A stretch of DNA of 52,477 bases from Apostichopus parvimensis. Lineage: Eukaryota; Echinodermata; Holothuroidea; Aspidochirotida; Stichopodidae. This document shows positions 42,701-47,165 of this stretch, piece after piece (position 1 is the stretch's first letter; each line of letters begins with the position of its first letter). Where the stretch lies: NCBI GenBank assembly GCA_000934455.1, contig KN885249.1:16007-68483 (forward strand). Direction: 5' to 3'. The position numbers and the translations under genes are program-made. The notes under the pieces are model-generated. The model was not told where the DNA came from. It saw only the letters and a list, made by a program, of their open reading frames with translations, and ran no database searches.

Positions 42701-45700
42701 TCGTACTGTTCCTTGAAAAATTTCAGAACCTTCACGGCAGAGTGTAGTTTGGTGACAGCTTCCTCGGGCTCTAGTTTGAATAGCTCTCCCGGGTCGAGGA
42801 ATGTAACTCCCTATTATTGCAGTGTGGAAGAAAGGAAGGTATGAATGTTTGTGCAAACTGGACTTGGAACAAAGAAAATATTGTCATAAAAATTACAAAA
42901 TCTTACATTAAAGGTTATCACCAATGTCCTAGCGTATGCTTGAAAGTCAAGTATAATGGTCAGTCTTGTTCAAACTTCAGAAAGCATTTACTTTGTCTCA
43001 GGCATCTTTTGTCTACTTTTAACACTTCTCATTTGAATCATTTATTTTTCTGAATAATTTGTGGAATGAGAGTCTCCTGTAATGTACTTATGGACGCTAT
43101 TATCAATTTTAGTTCAATCCATGTCAAATCACCAGATTATGGAGATGTTCGTAAGTTGACCTTTTCCAAAAATTACCACCTTCCTTACATTAGAGCACCA
43201 CGAAATTAGCATAGCTGTGAAAATTTTAGTTGCATTGCTTCAAATTTGTCCGATACATGACTGTTTGAATTTTGAAATTTGCCTGCCAAGTGCAAACACA
43301 AGTGAATGACGATTTCCTGTGTTATACTTTTAAGTTACGCAACTCCAAAGTTGCTATTTCATGCTGCGATTCAATATATGAAGGATTTTTGTTGCGGAAT
43401 TAACAAACACATAGCCATGCAAGAGTTTTTCATTTTTTCTTACTTGTAATGGGAAGAAATTACTTTTTGTTCACATAGGGTGGTACTAGATCTCTTCTGC
43501 AAAAAAATATCAGAATCTTTCAAGATGGCACACGTTTTACTTTTTAGCAGTCAAAGACGACCTCCTGTGCACATAAGATCAACTTTACAACTTCATAAAT
43601 TATTCACAAGTAGAGAGAGTTAGGACACTAAAATTTGGTAAATAGTGAAAACTTGATACTTTTTAACCTAATTTTACTGGTATCTTCAAAGCATTTCACC
43701 TAATCTGTGACAAATTATGATCAAGTATATAATATCTCTTCCTAAAAATAAAAAAGTTGGCATGAATGCACATTTACTAGTGCATACCTGAGCAATCAGA
43801 GCATTGCAAATCTCCTGAAGAAGAACGATTATCCTTGGTGGTGTGTTGTAGTACTCGGAATGACTCCAGATCAGGCAGATAGTGTGCATCATAGCTGGAA
43901 TGTTATCCATTAGATCTGGAAATTCAACTTCATCTATGTCATCAATGGACCGTTGGAGGGGTTTCAGATGGGTGTAGATGTCCTGAGCCTCAGTCAAAGC
44001 TATTTGGTTAAAGTAGCACAAAGAGCGTATGGACATTAGTTGATAACCTAAGAACATACTGTAGAGCAATGACAACTGTCTAAAAGATGTACATCTGTAA
44101 CTTTTGTAAAAGTAGAATTTTTAGATTGACTATTCCCACAACTTTTGTAACATATATAAGATTCCCATCCATCAATGTATGAAGACTAACCAGCTTCAAC
44201 GTCACGCTCGATGTTCTTGAAAGATGGAAGGTAACTGCTCTCTGTTCTCTCAAGCAGTAGTTTCATCTTACGTACTTTGGGATCCCTCAACTGTGAAACA
44301 ATGAACAAAAAGAGATAGTTAAGATGATGAAGGTATTGCAGCGGTTGATTTTAGTTTAAGTGCTTTTACACCTGATTTCAAAGCTGCAAACACGAGTGAT
44401 GATCCAACGAACCGCCTCTATCTGCGCTTTTCCACGCCCCGTAACCACAATTATGTGGTTTTGCGGTTAAACTGTAACAAAGATTTACCTGTGCTATTAA
44501 GTAGGATTTGCAAATCATGTAGCACGGTGCATTCAGTTTAATGAATGAAATAATTGTCTACAAGTTTGAAAGTAAGGAATGTACAATGACTACAATCAAT
44601 CAGATGAATGGTAGATTAAATACAGTTGATGTTGCTCACTCTTGCAACTTTTCATAAGATTTCTACATTTAATCAAGATCACTTCTGCAAATTTGCAAAT
44701 ATGCTGAGACAAGAAGCTTTTTCACCATACCTGCTGGAAAATACAATCCAAGTTTTCACACTTGGCCTTCCAAAACTGAATCTCTACATTTGGCCCTGGA
44801 TTCAAACCTTCGAGGAGTGGCTGAGCAGAATCTCGTTTAAGGACGTCTTTGATTTGATGAGTCCAGTCGATGATCACAGACTCAATGGCATGTACTAAAC
44901 TCCGATCATAGGAATCGTTCCTGCGGGCAAAAGTAAATATGCTGGCATTTTAAGAAGAGAAAATTAATAGAAAACTGCAAAAACTGCAAAACCAGGTTAT
45001 GCAATTTCAAACAATATTTCATAGAGATTATATAGAGATTTTTACCTTGGTTCCTTCTCTTCTTCAATCTGTTTTTACAAGTGATCATACTTTCTGTCAT
45101 ACAATAGTTTGCAACACACTCAGCTCTCTAAAATGTTTACTATCCTTGAAATACTGACTCTAACAATGTGATAAGAAACATCATTCACATGTCTCAATCA
45201 AAGTTGGGAAATGATCAATTGTGATCAACCTACAACAGCTCAGAAAGGAAAAACAGCAACATTACGTTTACAGAAAATACATGTACAAAGTGTAAAAATG
45301 TGATGTAGTATAGACATACTTCTCCTCCACTTCAGATGCATCCTGAACTTTTTCTGAACCAACGGGTAAGGGAAGAAGCGTCTTTCCTTTCACTTGTCCA
45401 GCTACGACATAGACGCTGCTCTTTAAATTGTGAACGTGTCTCAAAACATCTTGAGAGACAACGACTGGCCATTGTTCATGGTTTCTGGGATTAGCTAAAA
45501 GGGGTACAAGAATCTGGGATAGAATGAAAAAAAAGGGAAAACTTCAAGGATTAGTGACATTAAACACAGATTAAGATCAAATTAAGACAAAATGTGATTT
45601 AACCTTGAAAGTATGGACTGGTTGAGGTAACAGCACTTACAAAAAAAAATCTGTGGTAATTTTCCTCCACCTGTGATCACACGTGATTATCAGTGAAAAA

Positions 45701-46435
45701 CAAAAGAAAACACACCTAAATATGCGTGGTATATTCCGATGCAGTTTTCAAGACCAGATTGAAAATTTATAAAGAAATTTGGTATCACAAGAAACTTACA
45801 GAATAAGATATTTCACTGAAATATGTATAAAGACAAACAAAAAAAGACAAAAAAAAGTCAAATATGGACAAAGACCAATGTTCAGCTCTTTTAATGCTAT
45901 TGTCTCTGAGGTCCTATTGATATTCTCCTACTTAGTCATTCTAATCTAATATCAAAAAAGATGAATTAGAATATGAAGGTAAGACATTTTTAAGAAAGGA
46001 AACACATATTAATTTGGGATGAAAAGAATGACCTACAAACAGAAACAAACCTCAATGGGGCCATTCTACTATTCAACTATAACTTACCTCATCAACTAAA
46101 GCTGACAACTGATCAAGTGGTGCATATGAAAGATCGCCATATACTATATTCTTCTTGAAGTTGTCTTTTGACACTGACTCTTTGCCTCGTTTAACAAAAT
46201 AAATAGCTTTGTTCTGTTTCAGCGTTGTGGGAAATTCATACGATGGTGTGATCAGTCCAGCTGGAGTAACTGAAATCACTAGCTGTGGATTGTCAGCTTT
46301 CTCTAAAAACTCAAGGATCAGTATTTTGTTCTCATCAACTCCATAAAATTTTGCCCATTTATCTGGCTTCAATTTGTAAGTCTTTAGGATATAATCTGAA
46401 ATAAAGTCTACTCTTGCATCTACTGCCTCCGTCAT
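554..46435 (-). CDS. DNAH9/DNAH17: Axonemal outer-arm dynein beta heavy chain, 58 exons, 3' end off the left edge
   Basis: ATP-driven, minus-end-directed microtubule motor of the outer arm of cilia and flagella; family members dimerise through the tail and bind intermediate and light chains there. Seen: 58 exons that join in one frame into 3,737 residues with tail, linker, four P-loops (GPAGTGKT about 1848, GNAGTGKS 2129, GNAGLGKS 2456, GVGGSGKQ 2801), coiled-coil stalk and AAA5. The usual length is about 4,460 residues, so AAA6 and the C-terminal domain lie beyond position 1. The start ATG (46435-46433) was chosen because it begins the typical N-terminal [13 protein letters not shown] region and is the first ATG after the acceptor; 15 bases of 5' UTR share this exon, so a further upstream noncoding exon is expected. 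All residues needed for ATP binding in AAA1-AAA4 are intact and no frameshift was found. Choosing between DNAH9, DNAH11 and DNAH17 needs a tree; 'beta class' is secure. Confidence 0.97.
1373..1678 (-). CDS. Dynein exon 57 (residues 3579-3680, AAA5-AAA6 linker)
   Basis: Encodes [40 protein letters not shown] and [20 protein letters not shown]. Phase 0 at both ends. Confidence 0.97.
1840..2540. repeat. Two diverged fragments of one dispersed repeat
   Basis: Intron segments near 1840-1985 and 2300-2540 end in nearly the same phrase (ACCCACAGCCTCCTAGATCA at 1960 and CCCACAAACTCCTAGATGAT at 2513). The second contains a perfect 22-bp palindrome at 2436-2457. The family was not identified. Confidence 0.4.
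2788..2992 (-). CDS. Dynein exon 56 (residues 3510-3578, AAA5)
   Basis: Encodes [40 protein letters not shown] and [17 protein letters not shown]. Confidence 0.97.
3163..3336. repeat. 43-bp tandem repeat, four copies
   Basis: Unit beginning GTAGTTTTATGAGGTAAAAC and containing CAGGCCAGGACCCA, repeated four times with few differences (one copy lacks two bases). Lies in the intron between exons 55 and 56. Confidence 0.85.
3664..4022 (-). CDS. Dynein exon 55 (residues 3391-3510, AAA5)
   Basis: Encodes [39 protein letters not shown], then [19 protein letters not shown] and [20 protein letters not shown]. Typical AAA5, which lacks a working P-loop. Confidence 0.97.
4692..4804 (-). CDS. Dynein exon 54 (residues 3353-3390, AAA5)
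   Basis: Encodes [20 protein letters not shown] and [14 protein letters not shown]. With exon 53 it gives KTLPGDVLL; from memory, relatives usually have Cys rather than Pro at the split codon. Confidence 0.93.
5004..5245 (+). mobile_element. tRNA-derived SINE, copy 1
   Basis: Starts GGAGTGTTAGCTCAGTGGTT (polymerase III A box), has a B box AGTTCGAGTC and a tRNA-like acceptor stem GGAGTG/CACTCC, then a tRNA-unrelated body and a (CATA)n tail. Antisense to the dynein gene. Confidence 0.85.
5820..6015 (-). CDS. Dynein exon 53 (residues 3288-3353, stalk CC2)
   Basis: Encodes [20 protein letters not shown] and [20 protein letters not shown]. Returning stalk helix and entry to AAA5. Ends with one base of a codon completed in exon 54. 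Confidence 0.96.
6601..6882 (-). CDS. Dynein exon 52 (residues 3194-3287, microtubule-binding tip and CC2)
   Basis: Encodes [40 protein letters not shown] and [10 protein letters not shown]. End of the tip and start of the returning coiled coil. Confidence 0.96.
7511..7654 (-). CDS. Dynein exon 51 (residues 3146-3193, microtubule-binding tip)
   Basis: Encodes [20 protein letters not shown] and [19 protein letters not shown]. The SFGSPP turn marks entry to the microtubule-binding domain. Confidence 0.97.
8038..8298 (-). CDS. Dynein exon 50 (residues 3059-3145, stalk CC1)
   Basis: Lys/Glu-rich coiled coil: [40 protein letters not shown], then [16 protein letters not shown]. This is the outgoing strand of the stalk that carries the microtubule-binding tip. 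Confidence 0.97.
8430..8794. repeat. Degenerate minisatellite
   Basis: Repeats of about 20-40 bases built from TTTGACCACTCTACCTATGT and TGTGACAACTTTACC. An 84-base block at 8581-8664 recurs at 8726-8809. The array resumes briefly after the SINE (about 9050-9085). Confidence 0.8.
8795..9050 (+). mobile_element. tRNA-derived SINE, copy 2
   Basis: Same family as the copy at 5004. The A-box region is altered (CTCAGCAGTTAACACC). Minisatellite sequence lies on both sides, so it inserted into, or was later carried along by, that array. Confidence 0.85.
9107..9340 (-). CDS. Dynein exon 49 (residues 2981-3058, base of stalk)
   Basis: Encodes [40 protein letters not shown] and [14 protein letters not shown]. 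Start of the ascending stalk coiled coil. Confidence 0.96.
9527..9573. repeat. CCCTCCCG-type simple repeat
   Basis: Tandem CCGCCCTC units in the intron between exons 48 and 49. Confidence 0.8.
9638..9799 (-). CDS. Dynein exon 48 (residues 2927-2980, AAA4)
   Basis: Encodes [20 protein letters not shown] and [20 protein letters not shown], the AAA4 sensor region. Confidence 0.97.
10087..10353 (-). CDS. Dynein exon 47 (residues 2838-2926, AAA4 Walker B)
   Basis: Encodes [40 protein letters not shown] and the acidic [28 protein letters not shown] is the Walker B strand of AAA4. Confidence 0.96.
10935..11097 (-). CDS. Dynein exon 46 (residues 2783-2837, AAA4 Walker A)
   Basis: Encodes [20 protein letters not shown] and [20 protein letters not shown]. 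The fourth P-loop GVGGSGKQ is at about 2801-2808 and intact. Confidence 0.97.
11392..11585 (-). CDS. Dynein exon 45 (residues 2719-2783)
   Basis: Encodes [20 protein letters not shown] and [18 protein letters not shown]; leads into AAA4. Confidence 0.96.
11955..12116 (-). CDS. Dynein exon 44 (residues 2665-2718)
   Basis: Encodes [20 protein letters not shown] and [20 protein letters not shown]. Links AAA3 to AAA4. Confidence 0.95.
12358..12597 (-). CDS. Dynein exon 43 (residues 2585-2664, AAA3)
   Basis: Encodes [20 protein letters not shown] and [15 protein letters not shown]; the latter is the invariant sensor-2 segment of AAA3. Confidence 0.97.
12979..13146 (-). CDS. Dynein exon 42 (residues 2529-2584, AAA3)
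   Basis: Encodes [35 protein letters not shown] and [16 protein letters not shown] (sensor-1 segment). Phase 0 at both ends. Confidence 0.97.
13344..13444 (-). CDS. Dynein exon 41 (residues 2495-2528, AAA3 Walker B)
   Basis: Encodes [20 protein letters not shown] and [21 protein letters not shown] is the AAA3 Walker B. A short exon placed by phase and family match. Confidence 0.95.
14001..14205 (-). CDS. Dynein exon 40 (residues 2427-2495, AAA3 Walker A)
   Basis: Encodes [20 protein letters not shown], the third P-loop [19 protein letters not shown] (Lys about 2462), and [13 protein letters not shown]. Family knowledge: AAA3 nucleotide state gates the motor cycle. Confidence 0.97.
14563..14736 (-). 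CDS. Dynein exon 39 (residues 2369-2426)
   Basis: Encodes [20 protein letters not shown] and [20 protein letters not shown]. Joins exon 38 directly, so the exon-like segment inside the intervening intron is not part of the dynein message. Confidence 0.96.
14783..14885 (-). pseudogene. Orphan exon-like segment resembling an adhesion-GPCR HRM domain
   Basis: Inside the dynein intron between exons 38 and 39. The minus strand shows acceptor AAACAG, a 103-base open stretch, and donor GTAAGA. Translation includes [20 protein letters not shown] and [11 protein letters not shown]. The G-x-F/Y-x-W-P start and C-x-Y-G end recall the hormone-receptor motif of adhesion GPCRs (from memory). At 103 bases it would shift the dynein frame, so it is not a dynein exon. 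It may be a captured or relic exon, or a chance resemblance. Confidence 0.4.
15101..15249 (-). CDS. Dynein exon 38 (residues 2319-2368)
   Basis: Encodes [19 protein letters not shown] and [20 protein letters not shown], the conserved helical block between AAA2 and AAA3. Confidence 0.96.
15569..15702 (-). CDS. Dynein exon 37 (residues 2274-2319, end of AAA2)
   Basis: Encodes [20 protein letters not shown] and [11 protein letters not shown]. Split codons at both ends join correctly to exons 36 and 38. Confidence 0.94.
15751..15992 (+). mobile_element. tRNA-derived SINE, copy 3
   Basis: The best preserved head: GGAGTG at 15751, A box TAGCTCAGTGG, B box GGTTCGAGTC, CACTCC at 15811-15816. The body and CATACATACATAC tail run to about 15992. 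Confidence 0.88.
16505..16653 (-). CDS. Dynein exon 36 (residues 2225-2274, AAA2)
   Basis: Encodes [40 protein letters not shown] and [10 protein letters not shown]. Family-typical AAA2 sensor-1 and arginine-bearing segment. Confidence 0.97.
17210..17337 (-). CDS. Dynein exon 35 (residues 2182-2224, AAA2 Walker B)
   Basis: Encodes [19 protein letters not shown] and [27 protein letters not shown] is the AAA2 Walker B region, with Asp in place of the catalytic Glu pattern, as usual for AAA2. Confidence 0.96.
17338..19215 (-). other. Large dynein intron (between exons 34 and 35)
   Basis: 1,878 bases. Apart from the tandem repeat near its left end it is unique-looking AT-rich sequence; no coding segment, RNA gene or recognisable transposon was seen. 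Confidence 0.8.
17367..17500. repeat. Tandem repeat of about 60 bp, two units plus a partial
   Basis: Unit starts GGGAATACATAGAAATA and includes GGAGGAGGTAA and a GCAATGTTGCA-type end. Copies start near 17367, 17433 and 17491. A (TA)n run lies in the first unit. Confidence 0.8.
19216..19348 (-). CDS. Dynein exon 34 (residues 2138-2182, AAA2)
   Basis: Encodes [20 protein letters not shown] and [20 protein letters not shown]. The donor is GTTGGT, the weakest in the gene, but the phase-1 join gives the expected [14 protein letters not shown]. Confidence 0.92.
19898..20263 (-). CDS. Dynein exon 33 (residues 2016-2137, AAA2 Walker A)
   Basis: Encodes [20 protein letters not shown], then [20 protein letters not shown] and KSQ. 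The second P-loop GNAGTGKS lies at about 2129-2136. AAA2 normally binds ATP without hydrolysing it. Confidence 0.97.
20822..20960 (-). CDS. Dynein exon 32 (residues 1969-2015, AAA1)
   Basis: Encodes [20 protein letters not shown] and [20 protein letters not shown]; contains the sensor-2 region of AAA1. Confidence 0.96.
21146..21368 (+). mobile_element. tRNA-derived SINE, copy 4
   Basis: Same head with intact A and B boxes. The body has an internal deletion of about 20 bases (the segment TTTGGTCAGCTTGCGGCT is missing) compared with the other three copies. Confidence 0.85.
21578..21735 (-). CDS. Dynein exon 31 (residues 1917-1969, AAA1)
   Basis: Encodes [19 protein letters not shown] and [20 protein letters not shown], the sensor-1 strand with the invariant MNPGYAGR. 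It joins exon 30 with no missing residues, so the N gap hides no exon. Confidence 0.97.
22068..22432. other. Assembly gap (365 N)
   Basis: Run of N inside the intron between exons 30 and 31. It is flanked on both sides by the same 15 bases AAGTATGTGGGTCTC (22044-22058 and 22433-22447), suggesting an unresolved tandem duplication or an overlap that was never merged. Confidence 0.97.
22581..22685 (-). CDS. Dynein exon 30 (residues 1882-1916, AAA1 Walker B)
   Basis: Encodes [20 protein letters not shown] and [15 protein letters not shown]. The CFDEFNR segment is the AAA1 Walker B with its catalytic Asp-Glu pair. Its downstream intron contains the N gap. Confidence 0.97.
23276..23432 (-). CDS. 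Dynein exon 29 (residues 1829-1881, AAA1 Walker A)
   Basis: Carries the main hydrolytic P-loop [19 protein letters not shown] (about 1848-1866) followed by [13 protein letters not shown]. Family knowledge: AAA1 is the site whose ATP turnover drives movement. Lys and Thr of Walker A are intact. Confidence 0.98.
23736..24028 (-). CDS. Dynein exon 28 (residues 1732-1829, entry to AAA1)
   Basis: Encodes [33 protein letters not shown] and [18 protein letters not shown], the block just before the AAA1 P-loop. Confidence 0.97.
24118..24198 (-). ncRNA. Hammerhead-ribozyme-like foldback element
   Basis: Perfect 19-bp inverted arms (24118-24136 and 24180-24198) enclose 43 bases. Read on the minus strand: stem I, CTGAAGA (24179-24173), a second copy of the CCTCTGAAGAAG segment, a GATCC/GGATC hairpin, GAAAC (24144-24140), GTC (24139-24137), then the closing strand of stem I. 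This is the order of type I hammerhead parts (CUGANGA, stem II, GAAA, GUC). Stem III is reduced to almost nothing, so cleavage as a monomer is doubtful. Such motifs are known in Penelope-like retroelements. A plain foldback repeat is the alternative. Confidence 0.5.
24893..25126 (-). CDS. Dynein exon 27 (residues 1654-1731, end of linker)
   Basis: Encodes [20 protein letters not shown], the [18 protein letters not shown] block, and [10 protein letters not shown]. Confidence 0.96.
25400..25552 (-). CDS. Dynein exon 26 (residues 1603-1653, linker)
   Basis: Encodes [19 protein letters not shown], an acidic DDDDND run, and [15 protein letters not shown]. Phase 0 at both ends. Confidence 0.95.
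26366..26492 (-). CDS. Dynein exon 25 (residues 1560-1602, linker)
   Basis: Encodes [20 protein letters not shown] and [19 protein letters not shown], one of the most conserved linker stretches. Confidence 0.96.
27009..27100 (-). CDS. Dynein exon 24 (residues 1530-1560, linker)
   Basis: Encodes [20 protein letters not shown] and [10 protein letters not shown], followed by a split Ser codon. Too short to stand out as an open frame; found by family match and splice sites. Confidence 0.92.
27810..28034 (-). CDS. Dynein exon 23 (residues 1455-1529, linker)
   Basis: Encodes [40 protein letters not shown] and the end DSDFK. Confidence 0.96.
28394..28639 (-). CDS. Dynein exon 22 (residues 1373-1454, linker)
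   Basis: Encodes [40 protein letters not shown] and [13 protein letters not shown], typical linker core. Confidence 0.96.
28681..28732. repeat. (GGA)n microsatellite
   Basis: Purine run of GGA and GAA triplets in the intron between exons 21 and 22. Confidence 0.9.
29148..29549 (-). CDS. Dynein exon 21 (residues 1239-1372, linker)
   Basis: Largest exon (402 bases), encoding [20 protein letters not shown], the linker signature [20 protein letters not shown], and [13 protein letters not shown]. The linker (DHC_N2) swings across the AAA ring during the power stroke. Confidence 0.96.
30011..30097 (-). CDS. Dynein exon 20 (residues 1210-1238)
   Basis: Encodes [20 protein letters not shown] and EGPYNALDK. 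Donor GTATGT, phase 0. Confidence 0.93.
30349..30465 (-). CDS. Dynein exon 19 (residues 1171-1209)
   Basis: Encodes [20 protein letters not shown] and [19 protein letters not shown], leading into the linker. Confidence 0.93.
31121..31343 (-). CDS. Dynein exon 18 (residues 1096-1170, tail)
   Basis: Encodes [20 protein letters not shown] and [20 protein letters not shown]. Two acceptors are possible; the one giving SLSELQ keeps phase with exon 17. Confidence 0.93.
32281..32450 (-). CDS. Dynein exon 17 (residues 1040-1096, tail)
   Basis: Encodes [20 protein letters not shown] and [21 protein letters not shown] longer open frame here on the same strand is out of register with the flanking exons. 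Confidence 0.93.
32813..33067 (-). CDS. Dynein exon 16 (residues 955-1039, tail)
   Basis: Encodes [40 protein letters not shown] and [10 protein letters not shown]. Phase 0 at both ends. Confidence 0.95.
33581..33727 (-). CDS. Dynein exon 15 (residues 906-954, tail)
   Basis: Encodes [20 protein letters not shown] and [16 protein letters not shown]. Phase 0 at both ends. Confidence 0.94.
33790..34010. repeat. Short repeat, three diverged copies
   Basis: Phrase CTACACAAAATATGAACACT recurs with changes at about 33818, 33879 and 33953, each followed by TAAACTTA or similar and CTGC. A related segment lies in another intron near 19690. Confidence 0.5.
34092..34277 (-). CDS. Dynein exon 14 (residues 844-905, tail)
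   Basis: Encodes [20 protein letters not shown] and [20 protein letters not shown]. Phase 0 at both ends. Confidence 0.94.
34667..34876 (-). CDS. Dynein exon 13 (residues 774-843, tail)
   Basis: Encodes [18 protein letters not shown] and [18 protein letters not shown]. Rich in charged residues and probably helical. Phase 0 at both ends. Confidence 0.94.
35090..35390. repeat. Degenerate tandem repeat rich in GATCTAG
   Basis: Diverged units with TATAGATCTAGCAATCAT-like and ATTGGCTACAGA-like parts. The array resumes at about 35510-35570 after a different insert. Confidence 0.55.
35390..35510 (+). mobile_element. 3' end of a SINE/LINE-type retroelement
   Basis: Contains TAAAGCGCATAGAAC, then ATGCGCTATATAAATAACG and a (TAA)n tail. 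This GCGCTATATAAAT tail is shared by many animal SINEs (from memory). It interrupts the GATCTAG array. Confidence 0.5.
35662..35952 (-). CDS. Dynein exon 12 (residues 677-773, tail)
   Basis: Encodes [37 protein letters not shown] and [16 protein letters not shown], at the end of DHC_N1. Confidence 0.95.
36548..36674 (-). CDS. Dynein exon 11 (residues 634-676, tail)
   Basis: Encodes [20 protein letters not shown] and [10 protein letters not shown]. Phase 2 entry, phase 0 exit. Confidence 0.93.
37029..37097 (-). CDS. Dynein exon 10 (residues 611-634, tail)
   Basis: Only 69 bases, encoding [20 protein letters not shown] with split codons at both ends. It follows the largest intron in the gene (about 3 kb). 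Family match and phase agreement support it. Confidence 0.9.
37098..40119 (-). other. Largest dynein intron (between exons 9 and 10)
   Basis: 3,022 bases. Contains the degenerate hammerhead-like copy near 40011, a poly-C run near 38512-38524, and otherwise AT-rich sequence with no coding segment that I can support. Confidence 0.85.
40011..40064 (+). repeat. Degenerate partial copy of the hammerhead-like element
   Basis: On the plus strand: GCCTCTGAAAAAGATCCTGC, GAAAT in place of GAAAC, GTC, then the same 3' arm AGGCCAACTTACTTTTAC. The 5' arm of stem I is lost beyond GCCT. Core changes (CTGAAAA, GAAAT) make it inactive if the first copy is a ribozyme. Confidence 0.55.
40120..40388 (-). CDS. 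Dynein exon 9 (residues 522-611, tail)
   Basis: Encodes [20 protein letters not shown] and [19 protein letters not shown]. The frame stays open about 30 bases past the right border, but only the CAG acceptor before the LLD codons matches the phase-0 end of exon 8, so 40388 was chosen. Confidence 0.9.
40997..41113 (-). CDS. Dynein exon 8 (residues 483-521, tail)
   Basis: Encodes [19 protein letters not shown] and [16 protein letters not shown]. Phase 0 at both ends. Confidence 0.93.
41660..41827 (-). CDS. Dynein exon 7 (residues 427-482, tail)
   Basis: Encodes [19 protein letters not shown] and [15 protein letters not shown]. Phase 0 at both ends. The longer open frame in this interval is a different, non-dynein frame. 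Confidence 0.93.
42577..42810 (-). CDS. Dynein exon 6 (residues 349-426, tail)
   Basis: Encodes [19 protein letters not shown] and [20 protein letters not shown]. Phase 0 at both ends. Confidence 0.93.
43788..43999 (-). CDS. Dynein exon 5 (residues 278-348, tail)
   Basis: Encodes [20 protein letters not shown], then [20 protein letters not shown] and [13 protein letters not shown], a well-conserved DHC_N1 stretch. Confidence 0.94.
44191..44290 (-). CDS. Dynein exon 4 (residues 245-278, tail)
   Basis: Short exon encoding [20 protein letters not shown] and ending DVEA. The donor GTTAGT is weaker than its neighbours, but the phase-1 join restores [12 protein letters not shown], as expected for the family. 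Confidence 0.9.
44731..44920 (-). CDS. Dynein exon 3 (residues 181-244, tail)
   Basis: Encodes [20 protein letters not shown] and [19 protein letters not shown], the start of the DHC N-terminal region 1 (DHC_N1). Starts in phase 2, ends in phase 0. Confidence 0.93.
45320..45513 (-). CDS. Dynein exon 2 (residues 117-181, tail)
   Basis: Encodes [20 protein letters not shown] and [14 protein letters not shown], strongly conserved in the beta class. Ends with two bases of a Lys codon before GTATGT. Confidence 0.93.
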
Positions 46436-46450
46436 CTTGATTTCTGTCAC
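46088..46450 (-). CDS. Dynein exon 1 (5' UTR plus residues 1-116)
   Basis: Acceptor CAG precedes 46450 and the ATG is at 46435. It encodes [20 protein letters not shown] and a region ending [16 protein letters not shown]. This N-terminal segment is typical of beta-class chains. Donor GTAAGT follows, phase 0. Because the exon opens with an acceptor, the true transcription start lies further right, in an exon I could not identify. Confidence 0.93.
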
Positions 46451-46578
46451 CTGCAACAGCACAAGAAAAAGTGCAAAGAAGTTTATTTGTAAATCTGAGT
46501 AATGTACATCGCACACTAATCCTGAGGAAAAATAATTTTGTTTTCACTAACATGTACTCTATCTTTTTCTTGGATCTA

Positions 46579-47165
46579 GTTCCATTTCGCCATAAGTACA
46601 TACCGCCATACCTTTTGGCCATAGGTTTCGAGCCTTTCCCCCATGGCGGAAACCTATGGCAGTTGTGACCAAATTTCAAAGTCATTCACACAAAGTTATT
46701 TTCATTAATGTAATCAATTATTTTTATTATTGTCGCAATGGGAAAAACATGGGATATATTTTGCCCCTTACTCAGGCAAACAGGGTTTCAGAGGAATTTC
46801 AAAGTCATTAACACACTGCAGGTATATTATTAAGGTTATCAATACATGTTATAAATGTTGCAAAGGGAAATCAACCGGTACATATTTTCACCCCTAACTC
46901 GGATATACAAGGCTTCGGGGCATTTCGAAGTTATTCCCACAGATATTTTATTAACGTAAACACAAAATGTTATAAATGTTGCTAGTGTAAAAACATGGGT
47001 AACATGTCACACTTATATTTCTAACCTTCATACTAATGTTACTCCTACCCACAATTATGTGCTCTTTCCACCATAGGAAAGTGCTTTACTGCCATGGTGG
47101 AAAGGCACTTTTACTATGGTGGAAGCACTTTTTTATGGCGGAAAGTACCCATGGCGGAACGATAC
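46579..47165. mobile_element. Foldback/MITE-like element with internal tandem units
   Basis: The ends share inverted GTTCC...GCCAT...GTAC...CCGCCATA-type sequence. Internal arms are seen at 46618-46629/46649-46660 (GCCATAGGTTTC, perfect) and 47064-47074/47094-47104 (CTTTCCACCAT, perfect). The middle has three diverged units of about 125 bp (starting near 46672, 46795 and 46921, each with TTTCAAAGTCATT-like and ATAAATGTTGC-like parts). It lies about 130 bp upstream of dynein exon 1. No transposase is present. Confidence 0.45.
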
